DNA of 25,760 nt from an uncultured Blautia sp. (GTDB taxonomy: Bacteria; Bacillota; Clostridia; Lachnospirales; Lachnospiraceae), in NCBI GenBank assembly GCA_958367245.1, contig CATXEA010000037.1, positions 1-25,760 on the forward strand, read 5' to 3'. Below the pieces are notes generated by a model. It saw only the letters and a list, made by a program, of their open reading frames with translations, ran no database searches and was not told where the DNA came from. Below are positions 7,223-15,057 of the stretch, piece by piece; position 1 is the first letter of the stretch, and every line of letters begins with the position of its first letter. A program made the position numbers and the translations under genes.

Positions 7223-8368
7223 ATGAAAATACGAATGTATAATGTGGGATTCGGAGACTGTTTTTGCCTCCGTGACCGCAAAAAGAGCCTGCTTGTGGAT
7301 TTTGGGACAAGCAACAGCAGAATCGAGGGACGACCGAGAAAAGAGGCTTTTGATGTAATAATTTCAGATTTTACTACGATTGAACGCAAGAATCTTCTTC
7401 TGACACATTTTCATCTGGATCATCTGTCAGGGCTTCTTTATATGATGAAGCACAGAAGCAGTTCTTATGAGTTTGGGAAAATATATCTGCCGGATGTTTT
7501 TTCGTCAGAAAAAATGACAGGGACACTGGTACTTCTGCTTCTGGCAGACCTTTTGAAAGATTCCTGTCTCCCCAGCCGTCAGGTCAGCCTTTTTGCGCTG
7601 GTGGAAGCGCTGGCAAAGAAGCCTCAGAAAATAGAACTTTTAAGTCGCGGAAAAATATTTGAAGATAAATATCAGGCTCTTTGGCCAGATAATACTGTTA
7701 TTTCTTCGGAGACAGAGGAAGTTTATGGGAAAATTGCAGAAAACCATAAAGAAATTATGGAGACTCTGTGGATATTTGCGGAAAAGCTTCGTAAAATTGT
7801 ATATTCCATGACTGAAGAATGCAAAGAAAAAACAGAAATAACAGAAACGAAAATGCGGGCTTTTGACAGGGAGTTCCGCGCTGTGAGAAATACATTGGAA
7901 TTTGCGGAATTACTGAATTATCTTGATGAAAATAAGGTGAAACTACGCAGATTTAAGCATAAGATAAGCGTTGTGTTTCAGAATGCAAGAGACGGAGAAC
8001 TGAATCTGCTTTTTACAGGTGACGTACAGCCGGAACATATGAAAATGATTGCATCGAATTATGATGGTAAGCTGCCGTTATTTGAACATTACTGGTGTAT
8101 AAAAGTGCCTTATCATGGAACACAGAAATACTACTTTGATTTCTCGGAATATACACCGGAAAATATGCTTATTTCTAATGGAATCCACTTTGCAAACAGC
8201 AAAAAACAGTCAAAGGAGCTTCGTACTTCACCACAATATGGAGGGCTGTTTTATATCAATGATACACATATGTACTGTTCTAATTGCGACTGCTGCGACG
8301 GATATCAGGATGGCTGCAGTTGCAAGGAATGTGACATTATATCGCCGGCTTACTATAAGGATATTTAA
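7223..8368 (+). CDS. MBL-fold metallohydrolase with Cys-rich C-terminus
   Basis: A 381-residue protein related to the ComEC/Rec2-type metallo-beta-lactamase domain. The metal-binding motif is THFHLDHLSG (H62, H64, D66, H67); later ligands are probably D267 in LLFTGDVQPEHM and H298 in VPYHGTQ, which corresponds to the HHG motif of ComEC-like domains. About 110 residues (roughly 130-240) of charged helical sequence interrupt the fold. The last 30 residues hold seven cysteines (C352, 355, 357, 358, 365, 367, 370) in a CxxCxCC...CxCxxC pattern that could bind zinc or a cluster. No signal peptide or membrane segment is seen. A GGAGGGGA site precedes the ATG. Hydrolysis of a phosphoester or nucleic acid is plausible but unproven. 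Confidence 0.82.
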   Translation: MKIRMYNVGFGDCFCLRDRKKSLLVDFGTSNSRIEGRPRKEAFDVIISDFTTIERKNLLLTHFHLDHLSGLLYMMKHRSSSYEFGKIYLPDVFSSEKMTGTLVLLLLADLLKDSCLPSRQVSLFALVEALAKKPQKIELLSRGKIFEDKYQALWPDNTVISSETEEVYGKIAENHKEIMETLWIFAEKLRKIVYSMTEECKEKTEITETKMRAFDREFRAVRNTLEFAELLNYLDENKVKLRRFKHKISVVFQNARDGELNLLFTGDVQPEHMKMIASNYDGKLPLFEHYWCIKVPYHGTQKYYFDFSEYTPENMLISNGIHFANSKKQSKELRTSPQYGGLFYINDTHMYCSNCDCCDGYQDGCSCKECDIISPAYYKDI

Positions 8369-8412
8369 AGAAATAAACTGGTATCCGGCTGCAGGATAAG
8401 GAGTGTGACAGA

Positions 8413-9177
8413 GTGATTTATAATTTCGAACAGGCGAAAAAGGCATTTGAGGAGTATCTGGATGAATACGACAGAACTCAGCCAAAGATACAGTTAAAAA
8501 TAATACACACCTATGGAGTTGTAGAGGCAGCTAGACAAATAACAGAGCGAATGAAGCTTTCCGGAGAGGACAGAGAGCTTGCACAGCTTATTGCTCTGCT
8601 TCACGATATAGGGCGTTTTGAGCAGTTAAAAAGGTACGACAGTTTTCAGCCGGAAACGATGAATCATGCGGCTTTTGGGGCAGGACTACTCTTCGGAAAG
8701 AAGAAAATGATTCGGAAATTTTTAAAAGAAGATACTTATGACAGTCTGATTTGCGAGGCAATTGCAAAGCACAGTGATTTCAGGCTGGAGGGAGTAACAG
8801 ATGAAAGAACACTTCTTCATGCCCGGCTGATACGGGATGCAGATAAGCTGGATAACTGTCGTGTGAAACTGGAGGAATCTTTGGAGGTTCTTCTGGGAGA
8901 AACTGCCGAAGAAGTGGGAAGAGAGGAAATTTCTCCGAAAGTATGGGAATACTGCTTAAACAGGGAGTCAGTTCTATCTGCAGACAGAAAGACAAAAATG
9001 GATTACTGGATTTCTTATCTGGCACAGTATTTTGATGTAAATTTCAGGGAAACTTATGAGATTATCAAAGAAAATAATTATAATCGCCGTATTGCGGACA
9101 GAATACCTTATGAGAATAAAGATACTGCGCAGAAAGTAGAGATTCTGGTAAAAATGCTGGATGAAAATATGAGGTGA
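8413..9177 (+). CDS. HD-domain metal-dependent phosphohydrolase
   Basis: A 254-residue HD superfamily protein. The metal ligands are H32 (IIHTYGV), H64-D65 (LLHDIGRFE), probably H85 and H120 (AKHSDF), and D144 in RDADKLDN. The extra histidines point to an HD-type hydrolase capable of binding two or three metals, typical of phosphohydrolases acting on nucleotides or related phosphoesters. No receiver, GGDEF or PAS domain is attached. The gene starts with GTG, supported by AAGGAG about 10 nt upstream. It follows the MBL gene after 44 nt, and the PHP gene begins only 6 nt after its stop, so those two are almost certainly co-translated. The substrate is unknown. Confidence 0.85.
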   Translation: MIYNFEQAKKAFEEYLDEYDRTQPKIQLKIIHTYGVVEAARQITERMKLSGEDRELAQLIALLHDIGRFEQLKRYDSFQPETMNHAAFGAGLLFGKKKMIRKFLKEDTYDSLICEAIAKHSDFRLEGVTDERTLLHARLIRDADKLDNCRVKLEESLEVLLGETAEEVGREEISPKVWEYCLNRESVLSADRKTKMDYWISYLAQYFDVNFRETYEIIKENNYNRRIADRIPYENKDTAQKVEILVKMLDENMR

Positions 9178-9183
9178 TATCAG

Positions 9184-10407
9184 GTGAAGGCAATTGCAGA
9201 TCTGCATATCCACTCCAGATATTCTATGGCGACAAGCAAAGATGGAACGCCTGAAAATCTGGATTTATGGGCAAGAAAAAAGGGGATTTCTATTCTGGGA
9301 ACAGGAGATTTTACCCATAAAAAATGGAGAGAAGAATTAAAAGAAAGTCTGGTTTCTACAGGGGATGGATTTTATAAGCTTAAAGATGAAAGGATTGCTC
9401 CGGAAGCCTTTTGTATGGGGGAATCCACTGTAAGATTTGTGGTTTCCGGAGAGATAAGCTGTATTTATAAGAAGAATGAAAAAACAAGAAAGGCGCATCA
9501 TGTGATTATTTTGCCCGGGTTTGAGGCTGCAGAAAGGTTTGCGTCCGGATTGGAAAAAATCGGAAATATACATTCAGACGGAAGACCGATTCTTGGACTT
9601 GACAGCAGGGATTTGCTTGAAATGATGCTGGATATTGCTCCGGAAGGTATCTTTATTCCGGCTCATATATGGACGCCTCACTTTTCCGTACTTGGAGAGA
9701 AATCAGGGTTCGATTCCATAGAAGAGTGTTTCGAAGATCTGACCCCGTATATACATGCTCTGGAAACAGGACTGTCTTCGGATCCTTCTATGAACTGGAG
9801 GGTTTCAGCCCTTGACAGATATCAGCTCGTGTCCAATTCGGACGCGCATTCGCCTTCTAAGCTTGGGAGAGAAGCAAATCTTCTGGATACGGATTTGTCA
9901 TACGCGGGACTTTATAATGCGATACAGAAGGGAGAAGGGCTTCTTGGAACAGTGGAATTTTTTCCGGAAGAAGGAAAGTATCATTATGACGGGCATCGCA
10001 AATGCGGTGTGTGCCTAAGTCCTGAGGAGGCTGAAGCGTGTGATGGAATCTGTCCTGTGTGCGGTAAAAAGCTGACAATGGGAGTCGGGCACAGAATTGA
10101 ACAGCTTGCAGACCGTAAGGCAGGATACGTGAAAGAAAGGGCGAAGAAGTTTGAAAGTCTTGTTCCTTTGCCGGAAGTGATTTCATCCTGTATGGGATAT
10201 GGAACTGCGAGCAAAAAAGTACAGAGTTGTTACGAAGAAATGCTGAAAAAGCTGGGGGCAGAATTTGAAATTCTGCGTCAGGTTCCTGTGGAAGATATTG
10301 AGGTATCATTTGGTGAAGATATTGCCGGAGCAATCGGCAAAATAAGGGCAGGAGAAGTGAAAAAAACAGCAGGATATGATGGAGAATACGGAAAAATCAC
10401 GTTTTAA
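9184..10407 (+). CDS. Endonuclease Q-like PHP-domain protein
   Basis: A 407-residue PHP protein of the TIGR00375/EndoQ type. The PHP core shows DLHIHSRYS (H8, H10), GTGDFTHKKW, ISCIYKK, HHVIILPG, IPAHIWTPHF and SNSDAHSPSKLGREAN. A zinc-ribbon-like insertion follows with C274, C277, C290 and C293 (CGVC...CPVCG), then a helical C-terminal region with VPLPEVIS-type and GYGTASKKVQ motifs. Characterised EndoQ enzymes, first in Thermococcales and with bacterial homologues in some Bacillus, nick DNA 5' of deaminated bases (uracil, hypoxanthine) and AP sites. The GTG start is preceded by GAGGTGAT. It lies between an HD hydrolase and a calcineurin-like phosphoesterase. The family call is firm; in vivo activity in this lineage is inferred. 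Confidence 0.87.
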   Translation: MKAIADLHIHSRYSMATSKDGTPENLDLWARKKGISILGTGDFTHKKWREELKESLVSTGDGFYKLKDERIAPEAFCMGESTVRFVVSGEISCIYKKNEKTRKAHHVIILPGFEAAERFASGLEKIGNIHSDGRPILGLDSRDLLEMMLDIAPEGIFIPAHIWTPHFSVLGEKSGFDSIEECFEDLTPYIHALETGLSSDPSMNWRVSALDRYQLVSNSDAHSPSKLGREANLLDTDLSYAGLYNAIQKGEGLLGTVEFFPEEGKYHYDGHRKCGVCLSPEEAEACDGICPVCGKKLTMGVGHRIEQLADRKAGYVKERAKKFESLVPLPEVISSCMGYGTASKKVQSCYEEMLKKLGAEFEILRQVPVEDIEVSFGEDIAGAIGKIRAGEVKKTAGYDGEYGKITF

Positions 10408-10431
10408 ATTCAGATATACCGGGAGGAAAAT

Positions 10432-10896
10432 ATGAGCAAAAAAATTGGTATTATATCAGATACACATGGTCTTCTGCGCTTAAATGTAATGGAGATTCTG
10501 GAAACCTGTGACTGTATTATTCATGCAGGAGATTTTGACAGGGAAGAAATTCTTGAGGCGATTCAGCCGCTGGCTGCTATTTATGCAGTGAAGGGAAATA
10601 ATGATTTCTGGGCAAGAAAGCTTCAGAGAAGTCTTACTTTTACCATAGAAGGCGTGAAGTTTTTTCTGGTTCACGATAAGGCAGATGTGGCAAGAAATCT
10701 TGGAGATACAGACGTAGTGATTTTTGGTCATACACACAGGTATTTTAATGAGATTATAGATGAAAGACTGTGGTTAAATCCCGGAAGCTGCGGTTATCAG
10801 CGATTCGGAGGAGAGGCATCTATGGTGATTATGACAGTGGATAACGGGAAATATTCTGTTGAGAAAATTGTCGTTGAAGAAGAGAGAAGGCTTTGA
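10432..10896 (+). CDS. YfcE/MJ0936-type metallophosphoesterase
   Basis: A 154-residue calcineurin-like phosphoesterase of the small YfcE family. The metal-binding motifs appear in order: SDTHG (residues 9-13), HAGDFD, VKGNNDF, the HD in FLVHDK and FGHTHRYF, followed by LNPGSCGYQR. These enzymes use two divalent metals to cleave phosphodiesters or phosphomonoesters; YfcE proteins act on small model phosphodiesters and their physiological substrate is unknown. A GGGAGG site lies before the ATG, 24 nt after the EndoQ-like gene. Confidence 0.92.
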   Translation: MSKKIGIISDTHGLLRLNVMEILETCDCIIHAGDFDREEILEAIQPLAAIYAVKGNNDFWARKLQRSLTFTIEGVKFFLVHDKADVARNLGDTDVVIFGHTHRYFNEIIDERLWLNPGSCGYQRFGGEASMVIMTVDNGKYSVEKIVVEEERRL

Positions 10897-10932
10897 TTTT
10901 GAAGAATAAAAATAGAAAGAAGGTATTCATGT

Positions 10933-11400
10933 TTGGAAAATAAAAAAGAAGAAAAACGAGACTGGAAAATGATTATTGGCATGGCGCTTTTTATTCTTAT
11001 TTTTGCTGTTGTCGGTGGTTCTTTCTGGAGAATGGTAGGAAAGGAAGCGGAGAAAGTGAAGGAAGAGGAAGCACGCGCAGAGGCAGAGGCGCTTACGGCA
11101 ATTTATCTGGAAACAGGGGAATTTCTGAAAATGCCGCTGTTTGCTGATATTGAAAATGGCGCTTTTTTTACAGCGGAGATACCGGAAGAAGGAATTTACA
11201 ACAGAAACGGAAAGCTGATTGAGGGCGATGTACTTGAGATAGGAGATGTTGTCAAAATATACGGAAGCGGAATTATGACAAGGTCTGATCCGGGACAGTA
11301 TACAGATGTGACAAAAATGCAGAGAGTACGGCGGGCTGATCTGGAAGAAACACAGGAATATCTGGATTTGGCAGAAGAGAGATATGGCACAGGCGACTGA
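10933..11400 (+). CDS. Membrane-anchored protein with small beta-rich domain
   Basis: A 155-residue protein not recognised with certainty. Residues 1-12 are charged, 13-33 form one membrane segment (MIIGMALFILIFAVVGGSFW), 34-55 are a Glu/Ala-rich helix, and the rest is a small beta-rich region ending in GDVVKIYGSGIMTRSDPG, reminiscent of OB-fold DUF3221-like domains. The start must be TTG: the nearby ATG at 10929 is out of frame and hits a stop after four codons. AGAAGG lies about 9 nt before the TTG. Its 3' end runs close to, or overlaps, the lrgA-like gene, which suggests it works with that membrane pair. Function is unknown. Confidence 0.75.
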   Translation: MENKKEEKRDWKMIIGMALFILIFAVVGGSFWRMVGKEAEKVKEEEARAEAEALTAIYLETGEFLKMPLFADIENGAFFTAEIPEEGIYNRNGKLIEGDVLEIGDVVKIYGSGIMTRSDPGQYTDVTKMQRVRRADLEETQEYLDLAEERYGTGD

Positions 11401-11434
11401 GCCTGAGGAACAGGGAGGACATAAAAGAAACAAA

Positions 11435-11800
11435 ATGAAATATGTAAAACAGTTTTTGATTATTTTGCTGATTTCGGCGCTGGGAGAAGGGTTGTATGCC
11501 GTTCTTCCGCTGCCGATTCCGGCAAGTGTTTATGGAGTGATTTTGATGCTGGCAGCTTTGATAAGCGGTATTCTGAAGGTAGAGCAGGTGAAAGAAACCG
11601 CAGATTTTTTAATAGAAATCATGCCTGTTATGTTTATTCCGGCAGGTGTCGGACTTTTGACCGCATGGGGAGATTTGAAGCCGGTCTGGATGCCGATTTC
11701 AGTGATTATTGTGGTTACTACTGTGTTCGTTATGGTTGTCACGGGATGGGTAACGCAGGCTGTGATACGCAGGAATAAGAAGGGAGAAAATCATGGCTGA
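11435..11800 (+). CDS. CidA/LrgA family membrane protein
   Basis: A 121-residue four-helix membrane protein of the holin-like CidA/LrgA family. Typical signatures are FLIILLISALGE, LPLPIPASVYG (the family's conserved PIPxSVxG stretch) and MPVMFIPAGVGLL. The family is linked to control of murein hydrolase activity and, with LrgB, to pyruvate or other small-acid transport. The frame is open from an ATG at 11384 (138 residues, overlapping the previous gene by 17 nt), but family alignment and the GGGAGG at 11413-11418 favour the ATG at 11435, though the spacing of 16 nt is long. The lrgB-like gene overlaps its end by 8 nt. Confidence 0.9.
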   Translation: MKYVKQFLIILLISALGEGLYAVLPLPIPASVYGVILMLAALISGILKVEQVKETADFLIEIMPVMFIPAGVGLLTAWGDLKPVWMPISVIIVVTTVFVMVVTGWVTQAVIRRNKKGENHG

Positions 11801-12485
11801 ATTTATAGAGAATTCTGTGTTTTTCGGTGCGGTAATCAGTCTTCTTGCATATGAACTGGGACTGATTCTCAAGAAAAAATTCAGACTTGCAATTTTTAAT
11901 CCGCTTCTGATTGCCATACTCTGTGTAATGGGGGTACTGGTGGTAATGGATGTGGATTATGATACTTACAATGAAGGTGGAAAATACATAAGTTATCTTA
12001 TGACTCCGGCAACAGTCTGTCTGGCTGTTCCCTTATATCAGCAGCTTGCTTTGCTGAAAAAGAACATAAAAGCAGTTGCGGCAGGTATTGTTTCAGGGGT
12101 TCTTGCAAGCGGAGTCAGCGTATTTCTGCTGGCAAAGCTCTTTGGACTGTCACATGAGGAATATGTAACGCTTCTGCCGAAATCTATTACAACGGCTATC
12201 GGAATGGGAGTTTCCGAGGAGCTTGGCGGCATCGTGACAATCACGGTGGCTGTAATTATTATTACAGGCGTTCTTGGAAATATGATTGCAGAGGCAGTTC
12301 TTAAAATCGCGCATATTGAAGAGCCGGTTGCCAGAGGACTTGCTATCGGAACCTCCTCTCATGCAGTGGGAACTGCGAAAGCAATGGAACTTGGACAGGT
12401 GGAGGGCGCTATGAGCAGCCTTGCCATTGCTGTTGCAGGTCTTTTAACAGTGATTGCGTCATCTGTATTTGCACAGCTTATGTGA
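11793..12485 (+). CDS. LrgB family membrane protein
   Basis: A 230-residue multi-pass membrane protein of the LrgB/YohK family, normal in length. Conserved stretches include FNPLLIAI near the N-terminus, LPKSITTAIGMGVSEELGG in the middle and GTSSHAVGTAKAMELG near the C-terminus, all characteristic of LrgB. Its partner is the CidA/LrgA protein encoded immediately upstream with an 8-nt overlap, and an AGAAGGGAG site lies inside the end of that gene. It is the last gene of the long train and is followed by a strong terminator. No LytSR-like two-component system is in the window, so the usual regulator is not adjacent. Confidence 0.94.
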   Translation: MAEFIENSVFFGAVISLLAYELGLILKKKFRLAIFNPLLIAILCVMGVLVVMDVDYDTYNEGGKYISYLMTPATVCLAVPLYQQLALLKKNIKAVAAGIVSGVLASGVSVFLLAKLFGLSHEEYVTLLPKSITTAIGMGVSEELGGIVTITVAVIIITGVLGNMIAEAVLKIAHIEEPVARGLAIGTSSHAVGTAKAMELGQVEGAMSSLAIAVAGLLTVIASSVFAQLM

Positions 12486-12499
12486 GGATGATAATTGGA

Positions 12500-12538
12500 A
12501 GTCTCTCGTATGTATAATAAGCATACGGGAGACTTTTT
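12500..12538 (+). terminator. Rho-independent terminator after the lrgB-like gene
   Basis: AGTCTCTCGTATG (12500-12512) pairs with CATACGGGAGACT (12522-12534), with one T-G pair and a 9-nt loop, followed by TTTT. It closes the 6713-12485 gene train. Confidence 0.9.
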
Positions 12539-12595
12539 GTAAACAAATGTTCTGTAATTCCTGATTTATCCCGTTTTATTGGACTATATATGATG

Positions 12596-12639
12596 TATGA
12601 TAACACTATACAGAAAACATGTTCGGAAAATATGTTCGG
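12596..12639 (+). promoter_or_regulatory. Candidate promoter with tandem 13-bp operator repeat
   Basis: A possible -10 TATGAT (12596-12601) has only a weak -35 upstream. Directly after the predicted start are two head-to-tail copies of GAAAAYATGTTCG (12613-12625 and 12626-12638). Each resembles the Gram-positive LexA box (GAAC, 4 nt, GTTC) with the GTTC half perfect and the other half GAAA. A looser copy, AAACAAATGTTC, lies at 12541-12552. The position suits a repressor site for the 90-aa protein gene. Confidence 0.45.
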
Positions 12640-12668
12640 TTTAATATTCACTTTGGGAGGAAAGAACG

Positions 12669-12941
12669 ATGTGGGATACAGAAGGAAGTATGAGAAATGA
12701 TAAGGTGATTGCACTTACAGATTATTGTGAATGTCATGATAAGACTGCGAAGACTTCGGGCGGAAGCAGGAAGCTGTCCCGTACTATGGCTGTGATTCTG
12801 GGGGCTGCGGTTACAATAGAGATTATGGTTGCCGGCGCTATGATTTTTAATATTGATTTTCATAGTATGGATGGTATTGCCCTTATCTTTGCCTTTATGG
12901 TATTATATTTTGGAGTAGTAGCAGGTTTGACAGATAAGTAA
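12669..12941 (+). CDS. Small two-helix membrane protein
   Basis: A 90-residue protein of no recognised family. Residues 1-38 are polar and contain a short CEC motif; two membrane segments follow at about 39-61 (TMAVILGAAVTIEIMVAGAM) and 67-87. A strong GGGAGG site 8 nt before the ATG and the well-formed leader support translation. The WYL regulator gene begins 39 nt after its stop, so the two may be co-transcribed. The gene is preceded by the tandem GAAAAYATGTTCG repeat, which suggests specific regulation. A membrane stress or division role would be speculation. Confidence 0.7.
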   Translation: MWDTEGSMRNDKVIALTDYCECHDKTAKTSGGSRKLSRTMAVILGAAVTIEIMVAGAMIFNIDFHSMDGIALIFAFMVLYFGVVAGLTDK

Positions 12942-12980
12942 TCCTCCGTCAGTGGGGCGGCAGAAACAGAAGGTGCAGAT

Positions 12981-13967
12981 GTGGCGAAGTCTTTTGGACA
13001 AAAAATGAAAATTCTATACCTGATGCAGATGTTTATGAAAAAAACAGATGAAAGAAACCCCATAACAGTAAAGGGAATCATAGAATATCTGGGGGAATTC
13101 GGCATCAGTGTGGAACGAAAAACAGTTTATGATGATATTGAAACACTGAGGATTTTCGGAATGGATATTGTGAACCGAAGAGAGAAGCCGGCAGGATTTT
13201 ATCTGGCAGGAAGAGAATTTGAGCTTGCAGAACTCAAGATTCTTGTAGATGCGGTTCAGTCTTCAAGGTTTATAACCAGTCGGAAATCCAGCCAGCTTAT
13301 CCGTAAGCTGGAGAGCCTTGTCAGTGTCCATGATGCAAGGCGGCTTCAGAAACAGATGGGTGCGGGGAATCGCATTAAGACTGCCAACGAGAGTATTTAT
13401 TACAATATTGATAAGATTTACGAGGCTCTTTCGGATAACAGGCGGATTAGTTTCCAGTATTATGAATGGACGGTTTCCAAGGAGATGCGCCTTCGCAGGA
13501 ATGGAGCAAGATACATGGTAAGTCCATGGGAGATGCTCTGGAAGGATGAGAATTATTATCTGGTAGGTCTGGACGAAAAGACCGGAATCGTAAAGCATTA
13601 CCGGGTAGATAAGATGCTGAAAATTAATGTGGAGAAGAACTCCAGAAACGGGGAGGAGTTGTTCCGTAATTTTGATGCAGCCCAGTTTTCGGCAAGAACA
13701 TTTGGAATGTTTGGCGGGAAAGAAGAAACCCTGTGTCTGGAATTTGAGAACCGTTATGTGGGAGTTATTATTGACCACTTTGGGACAGAGGTAATGATAT
13801 ATAAGAAAGATGACAGGCATTTCACGACTCTGGTGCGTGTAAGCGTGAGCAACCAGTTCTTTGGCTGGCTTGCAGGTCTTGGAGATGGGGCGGAAATTAT
13901 TTCGCCGGCAGGTGTCAGGAAGGAATATCAGATGTTTCTGGAGAACGCGCTGAAAAAATATAAGTGA
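12981..13967 (+). CDS. WYL-domain transcriptional regulator
   Basis: A 328-residue regulator with an N-terminal DeoR/HTH_11-type winged helix (about residues 8-65, ending in RKTVYDDIETLRIFGMDI) and a WYL domain (about 140-245) containing RRISFQYYEW, MVSPWEMLWKDENYYLVGLD and KHYRVDKM. A C-terminal extension carries the usual WCX-like region. WYL domains sense ligands, sometimes nucleic acids or nucleotides, and these regulators often control DNA-damage or defence genes. The GTG start has AGAAGG 8 nt upstream. Its targets cannot be told from sequence; the 90-aa protein gene just upstream is the nearest candidate. Confidence 0.9.
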   Translation: MAKSFGQKMKILYLMQMFMKKTDERNPITVKGIIEYLGEFGISVERKTVYDDIETLRIFGMDIVNRREKPAGFYLAGREFELAELKILVDAVQSSRFITSRKSSQLIRKLESLVSVHDARRLQKQMGAGNRIKTANESIYYNIDKIYEALSDNRRISFQYYEWTVSKEMRLRRNGARYMVSPWEMLWKDENYYLVGLDEKTGIVKHYRVDKMLKINVEKNSRNGEELFRNFDAAQFSARTFGMFGGKEETLCLEFENRYVGVIIDHFGTEVMIYKKDDRHFTTLVRVSVSNQFFGWLAGLGDGAEIISPAGVRKEYQMFLENALKKYK

Positions 13968-14002
13968 GAGATATGTGGCAGGTTTGGAGATGAAATTAAG
14001 AA

Positions 14003-14971
14003 ATGACGGTTAAATCAAAGATTTTGGAACTGTTTGAACAGCATAAAGGAGAAGTGATATCCGGAGAGGCGATTGCGGGGCAGCTTGGCTGCACCAGAGC
14101 TGCGGTGTGGAAGGCTGTGAAGTCGCTTCGGGAAGAAGGATATCGTATAGAAGCCGGACCGAACAGGGGATACACCCTTGCGAGAGATACAAACAGAATT
14201 TCAGCAGAAGGGATTCGTCCGTATCTGGATAATCAGAAGGCGGCAGTGCAGGTTTATAATGAAGTCGGGTCTACGAATCAGACTGCGAAGAAGATGGCAA
14301 TAGGAGGGCAGGCAGGGCATGGCTCTTTTGTGGTGGCAAGAAGTCAGAGTGAAGGACGCGGACGCAGAGGAAGGAAATTTTATTCGCCTGCGGATTCAGG
14401 ACTCTATTTAAGCGTAGTGCTGGAACCGAAGGGAACTCTGAAAGATAATCTTTTGCTTACTACGGCGGCGGCTACGGCTGTTTACAGAGCAGTAAGCAGG
14501 CTTTGTGGTATTTCTCTGGATATTAAATGGGTGAACGACCTGTTTTACAGAGGCAAAAAGGTTTGCGGGATTCTTACGGAAGCAGTTACAGATTTTGAGA
14601 GCGGAGAAATTGAATTTGCAGTTGTGGGGATTGGAATGAATCTCTACAGAAATTCAGAGAATTTTCCGGAAGAGCTGGAGGAGATTGCAGGAGGATTGTT
14701 TGCTTCAGAGAAAGAGGCAGAGACAGTGGACAGAAATCAACTGATCGCATCTGTTGTGAATGAATTGCTTGCAGAGACAGAGGATCTTAAGCTGTCCAGT
14801 GAATATGTGGAAAATAATATAATTCCCGGGCATACGATTACCATTGAAGATGGAACACGTACGCGCAGGGCATTTGCCATGTCTATATGTCCGGATGGAA
14901 GATTACTGGTGAAAGAAACAAATGGAAAAGAATCGGTACTGTCTTTTGGCGAGGTCAGTATCTCGATATAA
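14003..14971 (+). CDS. birA: Bifunctional biotin ligase/biotin operon repressor
   Basis: A 322-residue BirA with an N-terminal winged HTH (residues 1-62; GEAIAGQLGCTRAAVWKAVK) joined to the biotin protein ligase domain. The ligase shows the biotinyl-AMP loop GRGRRGRKF (about 117-125), STNQTAK, LDIKWVNDL with the catalytic lysine of the KWPNDL-type motif, and KVCGILTE, then a small SH3-like C-terminal domain. It activates biotin with ATP and attaches it to carboxylase carrier lysines. The HTH indicates that it also represses biotin genes, none of which is in the window. The ATG is preceded by GGAG at 13 nt. The out-of-frame ATG at 13990 ends quickly. Confidence 0.95.
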   Translation: MTVKSKILELFEQHKGEVISGEAIAGQLGCTRAAVWKAVKSLREEGYRIEAGPNRGYTLARDTNRISAEGIRPYLDNQKAAVQVYNEVGSTNQTAKKMAIGGQAGHGSFVVARSQSEGRGRRGRKFYSPADSGLYLSVVLEPKGTLKDNLLLTTAAATAVYRAVSRLCGISLDIKWVNDLFYRGKKVCGILTEAVTDFESGEIEFAVVGIGMNLYRNSENFPEELEEIAGGLFASEKEAETVDRNQLIASVVNELLAETEDLKLSSEYVENNIIPGHTITIEDGTRTRRAFAMSICPDGRLLVKETNGKESVLSFGEVSISI

Positions 14972-15001
14972 AGATTATAAAAGACAAATAAAAGAAATAA
15001 A

Positions 15002-15046
15002 AAAGACAGCTTCCCGCAGATAATTTTGGCAGGGGAGCTGTCTTTA
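15002..15046. terminator. Bidirectional rho-independent terminator
   Basis: AAAGACAGCTTCCC (15002-15015) pairs with GGGGAGCTGTCTTT (15032-15045) with one T-G pair. It separates birA (+) from the membrane protein gene ending at 15058 (-). Confidence 0.85.
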
Positions 15047-15057
15047 TATGAATGAAT

